64,000 bases of DNA from Hyaloscypha bicolor E (taxonomy: Eukaryota > Ascomycota > Leotiomycetes > Helotiales > Hyaloscyphaceae), in the NCBI RefSeq assembly GCF_002865645.1, contig NW_020194521.1:186001-250000 (forward strand), given 5' to 3'. Both the position numbers and the translations under genes were made by a program. Position 1 is the first letter of the stretch. Each line of letters starts with the position of its first letter. Shown in pieces: positions 24,461 to 38,010 of this stretch. Below the pieces are notes generated by a model that saw nothing but the letters and a program-made list of their open reading frames with translations, ran no database searches and was not told the origin of the DNA.

Positions 24461-25540
24461 ATCATTGTACATATTGTAAAAGTTAACAATATTTCTTATT
24501 TTGCGCACCTTGACTAGCAATTGGCGGATTTCACGCAAGACGTTTTGTAGGCTGTGAGGGTAGGTTATTAGAGAAAATACTTTTGCAGCTATTTCGCGAG
24601 ATATGCAGGTCAAGTGCTCTGCGGCAGCTGAAGATTGGAGGCTTGGGGCAGAATCTTAATTCCGGCAACAAAAAGTCCAGCTTCCGCAATAGAAGCGGCG
24701 AAACACTGTTCTGGACGTCTATCTGGGGATGAAAGACTGAAAGAGAGGTATGCCAAGCTCTTTGCTGCACGAAACCGGGTTTTCATGCTTCACTCCACCC
24801 AAAATCGCCCACGCCCCTTCTCCAAGCATCTGCTGTTACTTAAAATCTTTACTCTCTCCTCAATTCTTATATATGTAAGGATAGGATACGAGATGGAGAG
24901 GGGGGAGGGCGGCGGCATAAGTTAAAAATCGAAAGTGAAATACTGAAAAGCGAGAAGTGGAAAGCGAGGGGAGAGAGTTGAGAGGAGAGCGAGAGTCGTG
25001 CGTGAGCACTATATTTTTTATTTATAGGCTTCTAATCACTAAATTATAGGGCCACGGTGCTAAAAATCTAGTGCTTGACTTTTTCGTGGAGTGAATTATG
25101 AAATCTGGTTTCGCTTGGGCTCGAAGTTGTTCCGGCTTTCCGGACAGCGCCGCTGTTTAGATGGTTAGAAGATGCCAGTGGCTTAATTGAGTAATCGGAC
25201 AAAAGTTTGTATGTACGACTTTGAGTCTCTTTACACGGTTTGCATAAACATTTTTAACTCTCTGGTAGAGTTAGTGGGATAGTTCGGATTTTTCTAATCA
25301 GCGAAGTCACGTGCACAGTACTCTGAAGATCTCAGAAGAAATAGGCAGAAGTGAACCATGTACCAGGTCAACGAATTACCAGGTCAAATTCATGTTACAT
25401 ATAAACACAAGAGATTTCTAGAATTATGATTAATTCCAGAAGAGAAGCATAAAGCTAGTAGAAGCTTGGGAGCAAGGCTAAATACTTCTTAGTGCCATAA
25501 TTAAGCAAAACATGTACTTGAGGCTTAAGCAAATTTTCCC
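24461..25540. other. Intergenic with purine-rich tract
   Basis: No supported gene. About 24890-25005 is strikingly G/A-rich on + (repeats of GAGAG and GCGAG types). Short frames at 24428-24613, 24531-24770 and 24635-24925 show no protein features. A+T rises sharply after about 25540. Confidence 0.5.
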
Positions 25541-26936
25541 TTTTATAGTTCTATTCCAGAACAAGTAACTAGGGTCTCTATTATATATCTATAAAAGAGA
25601 AGAGAAAAGAGCTAAGAGCTAATTATATATGGTATTTCTGTGCCCTATATACTAATCTTCCCTTTTTATTTACTATTTATTTACTAGTAACCTATTACTT
25701 TTTATATTATATAAACTAATTTCTTCTTTTTATTTATTCTCTATTTTTTATTTCTGAGTTTTATACTAACTCAATTACTATTATTCTTTTATGTATTTCT
25801 CTTTTTAAAGCTACTTAATAGAATAATATAATCTAATTATTTATTCTTAATTCCAAATATATTAATTTTTGCTTTTATTTTATTATTCTTTTTCCAATAT
25901 TCTTAAATATCCGAATTAGAATCTTTCTTGCTTTCCTGAAATTAATTATTTTCTATATTTACTATCTAGTTCTAAATAGCTTCTATATTAATCTTATTAT
26001 CTTTATTATTTTTAAAACTTGTTTTATACTAGTCTTATTATTAAATTTTTCTTTTTTAAATAAATACTTTATATAATTCTTATATTTCTTTAGATTAATA
26101 TATAAAGTATTAATATTAGATAAATTAAAGTAAGAATTATTATTATTTAGATTAAGATTAGTTATTTTATTTTTAGGCTTAAAAAGAAATATTTTAGAAT
26201 AATTTATAATTAAGAACTAGATTTTAGTAATAATAGATATTATTTATTATTCTAGTAAAAAAAAAATTAGGATTATTATTATTATTGCTTTTATTAACTA
26301 GAATTTGCTAGACTAATATAATTAATAATATTTAAGAAAAAATAATAATTAAATTACTTAATAAAAGCTTATTAGTTTTTTATAGAAAAGTTAATAATAT
26401 CTCAAGTTAAGAGATTTTTAAAACAAATAGTTTAATTAGAATTACTAATACTAATATCTTTATATCTAATATCTAAATTATAAATATATTAGATATTAAC
26501 TTTTTAGTTAATTTCTTTAGTATTTTAGTTAACTTAACTATTTTCTAATTTCCTTTTTAGCTAGCTTTTTATTATTTATAAATAATACCTAAATAGCCTG
26601 TTTTTTTTTCTTATACTTTTATTTTTTCTAAGCTTTTTTATCTTTCTTAATTTGCTTTTTCCTTTATATAATTCTTAAAAGCTTTTTTATTTTATTTTAT
26701 ATAATTTATCTAGTTACTTTAAATTAAGTAGTTATATATATTACTATATTATAATCTAATTAAGCCTATATTTAAAATTAACTTTAGTAATTAGCTTTTT
26801 TTATATCTAAAATATAAATATAATATTTATATTTATAAATATTATATTTGCTTTTATAATCTTTTATATAATATATTTACTAAAATATTTATATAAATTA
26901 TAAACGTTTTTATTATTATAGCTAATTATAAGTTAA
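25541..26936. other. AT-rich RIP-degraded sequence
   Basis: A/T-dominated with stops in all frames. It sits immediately left of the third Gypsy copy; no element ends were recognised. Confidence 0.55.
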
Positions 26937-27183
26937 TATTACGAGTACGGCATTTAGGGCTTAAAAAGCAAGGTAAAAGGCCTCTTATAAAAATAATTTA
27001 AAGCTAAAAAAAGAAAACTAGAATATAAGAAATTATAAAAGAATATATATATCCTATAATATACTAGTTCTAAAAAGGCTTAGTCGTCTAAATATTTCTA
27101 GTATATTTCAAGTATATTTCCCTAATAAGGCGGCTGTATTACGTATATTTAAAAGATATTTGAGTATTTAATAAATTATAATA
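26937..27183 (-). repeat. 3' LTR of Gypsy copy 3
   Basis: Begins TATTACGAG and ends TTATAATA. It aligns with the LTRs at 12934-13207 and 19321-19594 but is shorter (247 bp) because of an internal gap near the right end. It retains some CpG, so it is less mutated than 12934-13207. Confidence 0.85.
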
Positions 27184-28852
27184 TTACTTTTTCTTTTAAA
27201 ATAAGCTTATTCCCGAGCTTTATAAAAGCTATTAATTCATTTAATTTCGTATTATTTTCCTTTCTAAAATAAACTAGTATTTCGGATATAAATATTATAT
27301 ATAAAAGGCTAGTACCTTTAATATATAACTTAAAAGAATTTATTATTATTTTTATATAATTCCAAATAAATATTGTTTTTTATATAGTTTAGTTAGTATT
27401 ATAGGTTTTATAAAGGTTCTAATATATTAATATTATTATTATAAAAGCTCTATAAAATCAGAGAGCTATTATTTAATATTAAAGCTAGATATTATACTAG
27501 ATTCTTATTATAATTAATTTATTAGATTTTATACTTTAGCTTATTTCTTACTAGCTTAACTATAATAACCCGTTTAATACCATACTTTTATTTATTATTC
27601 TCTAGTATTAATAAGAGTAGTTCCGGATTTACTTAATTTAGTAAAAAATACTAAGAATTCTTTTATAGCTTTTTTATAATTTCCGGTAACTTTAGGAAAA
27701 ACAAGTAGTTATACTTTTCTAGAATCTCAAATAAACTCTTTATTTAGTTTTCTAGCTTCTAATTCGAATAATTAGATTTCTAATACTTTATAATAACTTA
27801 TATTTTATTCCCGACTTTAAAATTAATTAAATAATAATATTTATTAGCTTATATTATATACTATTTCTATATTTGCTTTATATAACCTTAGGTAAATTAC
27901 TATAATTCATATAATTAATTTACTAATACTTTAGCTTTATTTTTATTTAGCTTTTCCTTAAAAGAGCTAGCTTTAATAAGAGAGTTCTAGTTTAAAGAAA
28001 TATAAGGCTTATAGCCCTTTTTAGTTATAAATAGAAACTAGTTAATAGTTTTATACTAAAAGAAAGCTATTAATAATTAATTATAATAACCTATTTATTT
28101 TAATTATTTTAGTAATAATTAATATATAAATATAATCTTTAATTAAAATACTAATTAATAATCTTCGTTTATTTATTTATTTAAAGGTAATTAGTTATTA
28201 AGAACTTAAGCTTAATACTAATTCTTATATAAAATTCGCTTTAAAAATCAAATATAAATTAGGGTTCCTAATCTAATATAATTATTTCTAGAATATTTAC
28301 TTAATATATTATATAAAGTAAAAATAAAAGTACTAGCTATTTAGCTATAATTATATCTTATACGGGAATTGTAATTAGATACTTAAATAAGTAATTCACG
28401 AATATAGTAATTATATTATAACCCGATTTGCTTTCTAAATAGCTCTTAAAATTTATAATAATATATTATTAGAAGTAATTAGAAACTAAAAAGAAATAAA
28501 GTAAATTAGATTTCTTATTTCTTAATATATATAATTTCTTATAAGTATAATAATTATTATAGTATTAATTAATATTCTTATTTATAAATAGCTAGTAATA
28601 TTATTCTTTAAGTAATTAATAAAGCTTTATATATCTAGGATATTTAGAAAAGAGTTTATTATATATTTTATAAATTAGAATAATTTATAAAAGTAGTTCG
28701 AGAATTATTTTATTCTTTATAATATAAAGTCTTTTATAGTATAAAAGGAGGCTATTTTATAATATTCAAATATTACTTTTAGCTTAGGCTATTATATATA
28801 GCTTTTCTAGATCTAGTAATATATAATTATTTTATAAAATCTTATTTATAAG

Positions 28853-29152
28853 TATTAGTTTACTAGTAATATATAGTACTATTATATAAGTTATAGAATA
28901 CTATTTATATATAGTTAGTAAAGTTATTATTATTCAGAAATAGAGATTATAGTATTATAGTATTAATATATAATCCCTAAATCTGCTAAGCCTAAAGGGG
29001 TCTAGTCTACTAGTCGAATTACTAATAGGATGCGAGATTATATAACTATATCCCGTATCTTATATCTTATTATCTATATTTTATTATCTATATCCTATAT
29101 TCCGTATTTCGTAACTATATATATAACTTCCAAAAGAATAGCTATACTAATA
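28853..29152. mobile_element. 300-bp solo LTR-like insertion within Gypsy copy 3
   Basis: Absent from Gypsy copy 2 at the equivalent place (near 14905). It is exactly 300 bp and flanked by ATAAG on both sides (28848-28852 and 29153-29157), a perfect 5-bp duplication. Its ends are inverted, TATTAGT...ACTAATA, consistent with RIP-altered TGTTAG...CTAACA. Length, ends and duplication fit a solo LTR, Copia-like in style, from a family different from its host. The short open frame crossing its right edge (29030-29359) is not a gene. Confidence 0.78.
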
Positions 29153-31755
29153 ATAAGTTATAAGCTATTATATTTAGTAAGAGCTTCTAATAATACTTTT
29201 ATAGAAATAACTATAATAAAGGCTATTAGTAAAGCCTTTAAGAAAATATCTTTTTTTAAAGAAATTATACTTTTAATAAGAATATATATTTCAGAAAAGC
29301 CTTTAATATATACTTCATTTTTAGAGCCAAATTCTGAATTAAATAAGCCGATTTTATAAAGTATTATTATAAGCTATAAATTATAAATAATCTTTAAATT
29401 AATTTTATTTCTAAATAAAAGTATTTGAGTTTATAGCTTTTCCTTAATCTAGTTCTAAGTATTTATTTTATCTTATTTTTATAATAAAGTATTTATTTAC
29501 TTATTTGCTTTTCTAAAATAATATATAAGCTTAAAATAATAGTAAGATAAGAGCTTAGTTTATTTAGCTTATTAAAAAGAAAGCTTCTTAATAATTATAA
29601 AATACTCTAATATATAATAATTAAAATAAATCTTAAAAGAAATATCCTAAAAGCCCTTTAGTTCGGTTTTTTATTTCTTTAATATTTATATTATAACAAG
29701 TATATTCTTATTATATATATTATAATTAAGTTTTACCGAAAGTATAATTTTAGAAAAATAAGCTATAGGATACTAAAGGCCTATTTCTGGGTTTTATTAA
29801 GAAAATAGGCTAGTAATTACTTCTTTAGATATATTTATTTCTATTATTATAAGTAAATCTAAATTATAGTTTTTTTTAGGTAATTAAAAGTTTTTTAATA
29901 TTATATGAATTATTTAAAAGAAATATCCTTTTTTATTAATAAGATAAAAAGTTTAATAATTTATTTATATTCTCTAATAAAGCATTTATAAAAGTTATAA
30001 AAGCCGAGAAAGAACTATATATTTTTAATTATTTTTGGAAATTACTAATTATATATTACTTTAATTTTATTAGAATTTGTTTTAATATTAGATATAGAAA
30101 TAATAAAGCCCAAATACTTTATATATATAACCTTAAATTTCGATTTCTTAATATTTATTTAAAGGGTAATAAGATATAAATAATTTAGTACTTTTTATAT
30201 ATACTATTTATATTTTATTAGGTCTTCTAAATAAATAAAAATATTATTAAAATATATTATATAAAAATTATTTAGATATTTGAAAAATATATTATTTATA
30301 TATTTTATAATAAATATGAAATATTATTAGCTTTTAAAAGTTCGAATTTATAATTATATAATAGAAAGCTTAATAAATATCTAATTTAGTATAAATCTTG
30401 GCTTTAGATAATTAACTTAAAATTTTATTAATAAATAAAAGAGAATATTAATTCTTTTAGATAATACTATTTAAATAGTAAAAATTAATATAAAAGTATA
30501 AGCCTTTATTTGCTTTCTTTTATAAAAAGAACTAGTAAAGTAAAGAGAACTTAATTAGTTCTAATAAAGCCTTTAGCTAGATTATTTTTTAAGAAATACT
30601 TGATTTCTAGAAGTTCTTAAATAAACTATTACTAAAGAAATTAATATCTAATACTTTTAATTCTTTTTAGGCCTTTAATCTAAGTTTTATAATTATATAA
30701 TCTATAAAGAAAAAGAGTATTAAATTCCATTTTAGAGAAAATAAAGGCATATTTCTTAAATTCTAGAAATAATATTTTCTAGAATTACTAAGGCTCTATT
30801 TCTTTTAATTATTAATTCTCTAGGCCAGGAATAGCTTCTTTTTCTCAAACTTTAAGCTTTTTATTAATTTTATAAATAGAGATTTAATAAATAATTTTCT
30901 TTTTTCTTTTAGCTATATAATTAAATATTATAGAAATAAGAATAGCTAGATCTAATATTCGCTTTTTATTAAGGATTTCTTCTTGCTTCTTTGGCTTTTA
31001 TTTAGGTATTATATCTTAATTAGGCTATAAAAGCTTTTTTTCTATAATCTTATATAATTTTCTTTAATTAGTCTAAAAAAAGAAAAACTATTTAAAAATA
31101 ATAAGTTTTTAGAAATAGCTTATAATAAAATTTCGTTAATTAGTATCTTTTTAATACTTCTTATTCGATTATTTCTCTAGCTATTATTAAGAAATACTAA
31201 TAATATAATTAAATTATATAAATTTGGGTTTATTTTTTAGTTATATAAGTTTATATTTTTTATAATTAATTAAAATATTAATATATACGGCCCATTTTTT
31301 ATTAAAAATAATATTATAATCTTTAAGATTTAAGATAATTATAGATATATTAATACTTTATTTATTAATTAGAAATAAAACTTCTATATATTTCTTAGTA
31401 AACCTAATTAGCTTTTTATTAAAATTATATATAATATAAAATAAAGAAATGAATTATAGTTTCATTTCTAAGAATTATTTTATAAGCTAAATAAGTTTTA
31501 TATTAATAAAAGTATAATTATTAGCTTTAATATTAATAAAGAAAAAAAACTTAATTTCTGATTTATTTATATTAATAATATAAAGTATTATAAGAGTATT
31601 TCTTCTTATTAAATAAGTTAAGTTAATTTTTACTAAATCTATATTATAAGCTCTTAAAATAAAGACTTTTTTTTTAGAAATACTCGTTTTCCGGTTATAT
31701 ACTAGAATTAGAGCCTAAATTCTCTAAATATTTTACTAAAATAAAAACTAAATAT

Positions 31756-32061
31756 TATAAAAGAGAAATTATAATAAGATAAAAACCTATATAAAGTATA
31801 CTAAAATATAAAAACGTGATTTAATAGCAAAATAATAGGAATAAAAATACAAATAATAAAATATAAATAATATATAATATATAAAAACTCAATTAATTAA
31901 ATATAAAAAAGAAATAATTATTTAGAATTATAAAAAAACCAATTTTCTTATTTAATTCTCGCAGGTTATATATAAAAGGCCTTAGTCTTTATTATATAAT
32001 TAAAACCTTAAAACTTATTAAAATAAAGCAATTTTAATAAAATACGGCTTATTATATTATA
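31756..32061 (+). repeat. 302-bp LTR-like repeat, second copy
   Basis: Aligns end to end with 1620-1921 and 33731-34033. It starts TATAAAAGAGAAATTATAAT and ends at TTATATTATA. It abuts the truncation point of Gypsy copy 3 on the left and element X sequence on the right. Confidence 0.8.
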
Positions 32062-33730
32062 TTTAACTCTTTATTTATTTATATTTATTTCTTAAATACT
32101 AAAAACTAATAAAAAAATCCTTATTTAAAATTCAAATAATAAAATAGTTAGAATTCTCTTTTATAAATATTTTCAATTTCTCCTTAATATATCTAAAATA
32201 TAATCTATTTCTTTTAAATAATCTTATTTTATATTCTCGAATTTATTTAAAAATAATTCAAATTCGCTTAATTATATTCTTATACTAAATATAATATAGT
32301 TCTTTTTATTATTTAATATTTGCCTTTAATTATTAGTTAATCTTAGTCTTTATAGCAAGATATTAAAATAGCTTATTATAGTAAATTATATTATAAATCG
32401 CATTAATATATTTCAAATAAATAACTTCTTTAAATTTTATATTATTTATAATATTCTTAAATTAGCTTTTACTAAAGAAGGAAAGCTTTTAGTAAAAAGC
32501 TTTAATAATTTTATAAGAGACTTTATTTTCGTATATTTTATTCTAAATAATAACTAGATTTATTAGAATTATAATAAAAGGCTTTTTAAATAATAAATTA
32601 TTATTAAGCTATTTTTTAATTATTATTTTATTCGAGAATTATTATTTAATTATAATTTCAGACTTATAAATCATTTAGCTAAAGGTATTTATTTATCTAA
32701 TTAAATAAACTATATTTAAATACTTTTTTCTTATTTCCTTTATTAAATATTTGCTTATTTTCTTTATATCTTTTAAATTGAAATTATTATAAATAAAAGA
32801 ATAATTAATGCCCTTAAAAACTTTCTTATTAAAAGAAGCTGCCTTTTTATAATTTATAAAGAAAATATAGCTAATATTTCAATTTCTCTTTTTAAGGAAA
32901 AACTCACTATTTAGTATTTTAGTAATAGCCAGATTATTAGTATTACCTTTATATTAATAGTAATTAATATTTCTAGATATATAATATTAGGCTAGCTAGA
33001 AGTAAATAAATAAAGAAATAAAGTACTTAGCTAATACCTTATAAAATTCAAGTTATATTAAAAGATCTATAATTAAGAATTAAGAAACTAAGATAAAATA
33101 GCTATTATCTAGATCTTTATATTTTAATACTTTATTCTTTTAAAAATAAAATTATAATATTTCTATTTCCTTTATTAAAGGCTTTTAAATACTAAGCTTT
33201 TTAGTTTATTTTAGATAATCTTTTTTATAAATACAGCTATTTATACTTAAATTAGATATATTAGATTTAGGAATAAAAGTAATAATATTAAATTAAAGCT
33301 ATAAATTCGGGCGAAATTAATTAGAAACCTAATACTTATATTTATAGTTTATAATTTCCTTATTATCTGGAAAGAAATCCCGTATTTCTTTATTTATTTA
33401 AGTAATAGAAATATATTTCTTATTTTTAATAACTTTATAAATTTTAGTAATTACTTTTAAAATATTTATAAGCTTAATATTAATTATATAAATAGAGAAA
33501 GTATTAGTAAATTATTAAAGATATATTTTATAAAAAGCTTCAAGGAATCTATTAGTAATTCTATAATATTCTCGTTTATAAATAAGTCCCAAAATACTAT
33601 TATATAATTCTTTAAAAATATAGTTATTCTAATTATTAAATATTAACTTTTATTTAACTAATATCTTATAAATATAATATTTAGGTTTTTTATAAATCTT
33701 ATTAATCTTTCTTTTTTTAGTTCTAGATAT
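32062..33730 (-). mobile_element. Element X, partial first tandem copy (unidentified family)
   Basis: RIP-degraded sequence that repeats as 34034-35640 after the next LTR-like block, giving a ~1.97-kb tandem arrangement. The minus strand keeps the better conceptual frame, Lys/Asn-rich with mostly Gln-type stops (for example INKEIRDFFPDNKEIINYKY); the plus strand also gives a long interrupted frame. I recognise no transposase, polymerase or recombinase motif. It ends at 33730, where the next block begins, so its right part is missing. Confidence 0.5.
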
Positions 33731-34033
33731 TATAAAAAAGAAACTATAATAAAACAAAAACTTATATAAAGTATACTAAAGTATAAAACATAACTTAATA
33801 GTAAAATAATAAATTAAAAATATAAATAGTAAAGTATAAATAGTATATAGTATATAAAAGTTTAATTAATTAAATATTCAGGAGGAATTATTCTTTAGGA
33901 CTATAGAAAAACTAGTTTTCTTATATAATTTCTATAAGTTATATATAAAAGATTATAGTCTTTATTATATAATTAAAACCTTAAAACCGCTAAAATAATA
34001 TAATTTTTAAAGAATATAGCCTGCTATACTATA
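33731..34033 (+). repeat. 302-bp LTR-like repeat, third copy
   Basis: A 303-bp copy starting TATAAAAAAGAAACTATAAT and ending CTGCTATACTATA. Heads the longer copy of element X. It shares its left terminus exactly with the other three copies. Confidence 0.8.
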
Positions 34034-37000
34034 TCTGACTTCCTATTTATTTATACTTATTTTCTAAATACTAAAAATAAAAATAAAAATCCTATTTAGA
34101 CTTCGAAATAATAAAATAATTAGAATTCTCTTTTATTAGCTAATCTAATTTCTTTTTAATATATTTAAAATAAAACCTATTATTCTTAAATAATCCTATT
34201 TTATATTTCCGAACTTATTTAAATATAATTCAAATCCGCTTAGCTATATTCTTATATTAAATTTAATATAGTTCTCTATATTAATTAGTATCTATTTTTA
34301 ATTATTACTTAATTTCCGCCTTTATTATTAGGTATTAAGAAGACTTATTATAATAAATTATATTATAAATTATATTAATATACTTTAAATAAATAGCTTT
34401 TTCGAATTTTATATTATTTATAGTATTCTTAAATTAATCTTTAATAAAAAGAGAAAGCTTTAGATAAAAGGCTTTAATAACCTTATAAAAAACTTTATTT
34501 TTATATATTTTATTTTTAATAATAACTAGACTTATTAGAATTATAATAAAAGGCCTATTAAATAACAAATTATTATTAAACTATTCTTTGGCTTCTATAT
34601 TATTTAAGAATTATTACTTGCCTATAATTCTAGACTTATAGATTATCTAGCTAAAAGTATTTATTTATCTAGTTAAATAGATTATATTCGAAGTCTTTTC
34701 TTCTATTATTTTTAATAAATACTTACTTATTTCCTTAGCTATTTCTGGCTTAAAATTATTAGAAATAAAAGAGTAATTAATATTCTTAAAAAACTTTTTA
34801 CTAAAGATAATAGCCTTTTTATAATTTATAAAAAAAATATAGCTAATATTTTAATATTCTTTATTAAGATAAAATTCGCTATTTAAAGCTTTAATAATAG
34901 CTAGATCTTTAGTATTATTTTTATATTAATTATAATTAATATTTCCAGAAATATAGTATCTAGCTAACTAAAAATAAATAACTAGATAAATAGAGTACTT
35001 ATTTAATACCTTATAAAATCCGAGCTATATTAATAGATCTGCTATTAAGAATTAAAAAGCTAAAATAAAATAGCAATTATTTAGATTTCTATACTTTATT
35101 ATATTATCTTTTTAGAAGTGAAATTATAATATTTCTATTTCCTATATTAAGAGTTTTTAAATATTAAGCTTCTTAATTTATTTTAGATAATTCTTTTTAT
35201 AAATATAACTATTTATATTTAGATTAGTAATATTAGACTCAGGAATAGGAATTATAGTATTAAATTAGAGCCATAGATTTAGGTGAAATTAATTAGAAAT
35301 ATAATATTTATATTTATATTTTTTAATTTCCTGAATTTTAAAAAAGAAATCCTATATTTCCTTATTTATTTAAATAATAGAAATATATTTCTTGCCTTTA
35401 ATAATTTTATAAATCTTAGTAACTAGTTTTAGAATATTTTTAATAATATAAATATTTTCTATATTAATAGAAAAAGTATTAGTAAGCTATTAAATATATA
35501 AGTTATAGAAAGCTTTAAGAAATTTATTAGTAATTCTATAATATTCTTACTTATAAATAGATTTCAAAATACTATTATATATCTTTTTAAAGATATATTT
35601 ATTTTATTAAATAAATATTAATTTCTATTTAGCTAGTATTTTATAAATATACTAGTTAATTTTAATTTCCCCGGATTTAATATTTTTGGTTTTCTATTTC
35701 TTAGTTTTAAATATAGATATAGGAGTTTTTCTAGATAGTATTTTTCTTTTTAAAATAAAGAATTTCTCTTTACTTATTTCTTTTTCGTTTTCTTTTATTT
35801 TACTAGCCTTATATTTAGACTAGTATTCGGATTTTTACTATTTTATTAAAAGTTTTAGGCTTAGCTTATTTTTCTTTCTTACTAGATTCTTCTTATCTAG
35901 TTATACTAGTTCTATTAGTTTTACTAGTAGATTTATTACTAGGCTATATTAAATTAGCTTTATTCTTATTAGCTAGATCTAATTAAGTTAAAGCTGAAAT
36001 TATAATAGGAGTTCATTTTTTAGGCTTATTTCGGAAAGCAGAAAAAGGCTTATTATTATAAATTCCTTTAATTAGAATTCTAGAAGTATTAAAGATATAT
36101 TATTTAGCCTTAAGATTATTAGCTAATAATAGCTTAAAACCCAATTTTCCAGGTTCCGAAATAGCTTTAGTATATTTAAATATTTTAATAATATCTAATT
36201 TAGTAAAAATACTAGTATTTTAATACTTTTTGTTTTTAATATATTCTAAAATAGCTTTATTAATTAACTAAATAGCTTTATATACTAAAGCAATTATTTT
36301 AAAAAGAAAATATAATTTCTTATAAATATTTTTATTAAGGTTATTATAAATATTATTAATATATTAGCTAAAGGCTTTACTATATAGTATAATTCTATTC
36401 TAATTCTTAATATTAAGACTATTTACTATAGTTTTAATCTTATTAAGCTTTCCTTATCTGCCTTTAGAAATGCCTTTAATAATATTCTCGAATTCCCTAT
36501 TATTAGCTTAATAGTTCTTTAGTTTCTTCTTAATTAATTCCAGTCTAGTTCCGTTTCTAATAAAGGTTTTCTATTTCAAGAGCTTATTATATATACTATT
36601 TAGCTTATCTAGGATATTTATATTAAATTCAATAATAATAGCTATTTTTTCTAGTATTAATAAGTTTTCTATAACTATTCAAGTTCTCTTAATACTCTAA
36701 ACTTTAATACTATTAATTTATAGGCTTTCAATAATATTATAGCTTATAAGAACTTGCTATTATACTTTACTAGTTTAAGAAACTTATTTTTTTAGCTATT
36801 TTATTATTTTTAAAAAAGTTATAAAGATATTATTAATATAATAGTTATAAGTTATAGAATTAAAAATTCTTAAAGTTATAAAAATTTCTTTTAAATACTT
36901 TCTAAAATAAAGAATAAATTAGAACAAATTTGAATTATATAAAAGTATTATATATATTCGAGTTTTTTTTTCTTATAAGAAAATAAAGCTAAAATAATAG

Positions 37001-38010
37001 TATATATAATAGGGAAAATAGATATAATAATTAGATATATTTAAAGTAATATAGTTATAAATTAGAAATAATTATAGAAAGTAAAATATAAGATTAGGCT
37101 TTTATTATAGAAAAGAATATAAATATATATATTTAAAGAAATATAATTTAGGAAATAATTAAGGCAGGTTAAACTAAATAGTAATAATAGGAAAATAAGA
37201 AAATAATATAATAGAAATATAAATATTATAATAATATTTAAAATATAAAAATATAAAAAGAAATAAAGAAAATTTTATAATATAGATATATTTTAATTTC
37301 TTATTTATTTAAAAATGTTTCTATTAACTTAAAAAATAGTATAAAAGAAAAGAAATAATATAGGAATTATATAAAAGATAAGATATATAAATATATTAAA
37401 GATATTAGGAAAATATAAAGTAAATATTAATAAAAAAGAAATTAGAATAATAGAATTAAGAAATAATTTAAAATAAAGTATTATTTCTTTTAAAAACTAA
37501 TTATATTTATTTAGTATTTATTAAAATCGACTTTATATAATATAAAACTATTTAGTTAATTAGAATTTTAAAGTAATATTTATATTTATAAAAATAATAT
37601 TAAAGGCTTTAGTAATTATAGAAAAAAGAATTATAAAATAGTATAAATAGGATTTATAATACTATTATTAAGTTTGAAATAATTAATATTAAAATTAATA
37701 TAGAATATAAAAAGATTAGATATTTTAAATTAGTATTAAGGATATAAAATTAAAGATATCTTTTTAATTATTTAGATAATATTTAATAGTAAAAAACAGG
37801 TTAATAGTAAGAATTAGTAAATTATACTAGCTTTTTAAAAAAGTAATTAATTTCTAATAATAAAAACAGTATCTTAATTAGGAAATAGGTTTTATATAAG
37901 AGAAGTTCTCTTTATTTAGAAATAGAAATATATAATATACTAACTAAACTTTAGTATATATCTTAAATATAGCTATAATTATATAAAAAGAAAAGTAGGC
38001 TTTAAATAGA
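34034..38010 (-). mobile_element. Element X, longer copy (unidentified repeat family)
   Basis: Two parts. The left part (34034-35640) duplicates 32062-33730. The right part (about 35740-38010) recurs at 51901-54180. On the minus strand, about 36780-35780 reads as one frame broken almost only by TAA/TAG at Gln/Trp-like positions, with KYTKAISEPGKLGFKLLLAN-like sequence (36190-36130) and a basic, Ser/Thr-rich C-terminal end. A second minus-strand frame covers about 35690-35150. The predicted protein is rich in Lys, Asn and Ile. No known domain was recognised. The right limit is where similarity to 54180 fades, so it is approximate. Confidence 0.5.

Larger units (their letters stand above)
26937..31755 (-). 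mobile_element. Ty3/Gypsy chromodomain retrotransposon, RIP-degraded and truncated (copy 3)
   Basis: Same family and orientation as copy 2, aligning from its 3' LTR (26937-27183) through the chromodomain-like tail, integrase, RNase H and reverse transcriptase (YLNNILIY-like near 30236-30270) into gag. The match stops at 31755, where the 302-bp LTR-like repeat begins. The remaining gag and the 5' LTR were not found on the far side, so it is truncated. Relative to copy 2 it has a ~75-bp deletion near 30300 and a 300-bp insertion at 28853-29152. Confidence 0.85.

Noticed and set aside
29030..29359. 109-codon frame in Gypsy copy 3
   Set aside because: Spans the right edge of the 300-bp solo-LTR-like insertion and RIP-degraded pol; composition is Ile/Tyr/Leu from A/T DNA.
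31756..38010. Element X considered as a Starship captain (DUF3435 tyrosine recombinase) or a LINE
   Set aside because: No Tyr-recombinase R-x-x-R/Y pattern, no reverse-transcriptase box and no poly-A end could be read. Left as unidentified.
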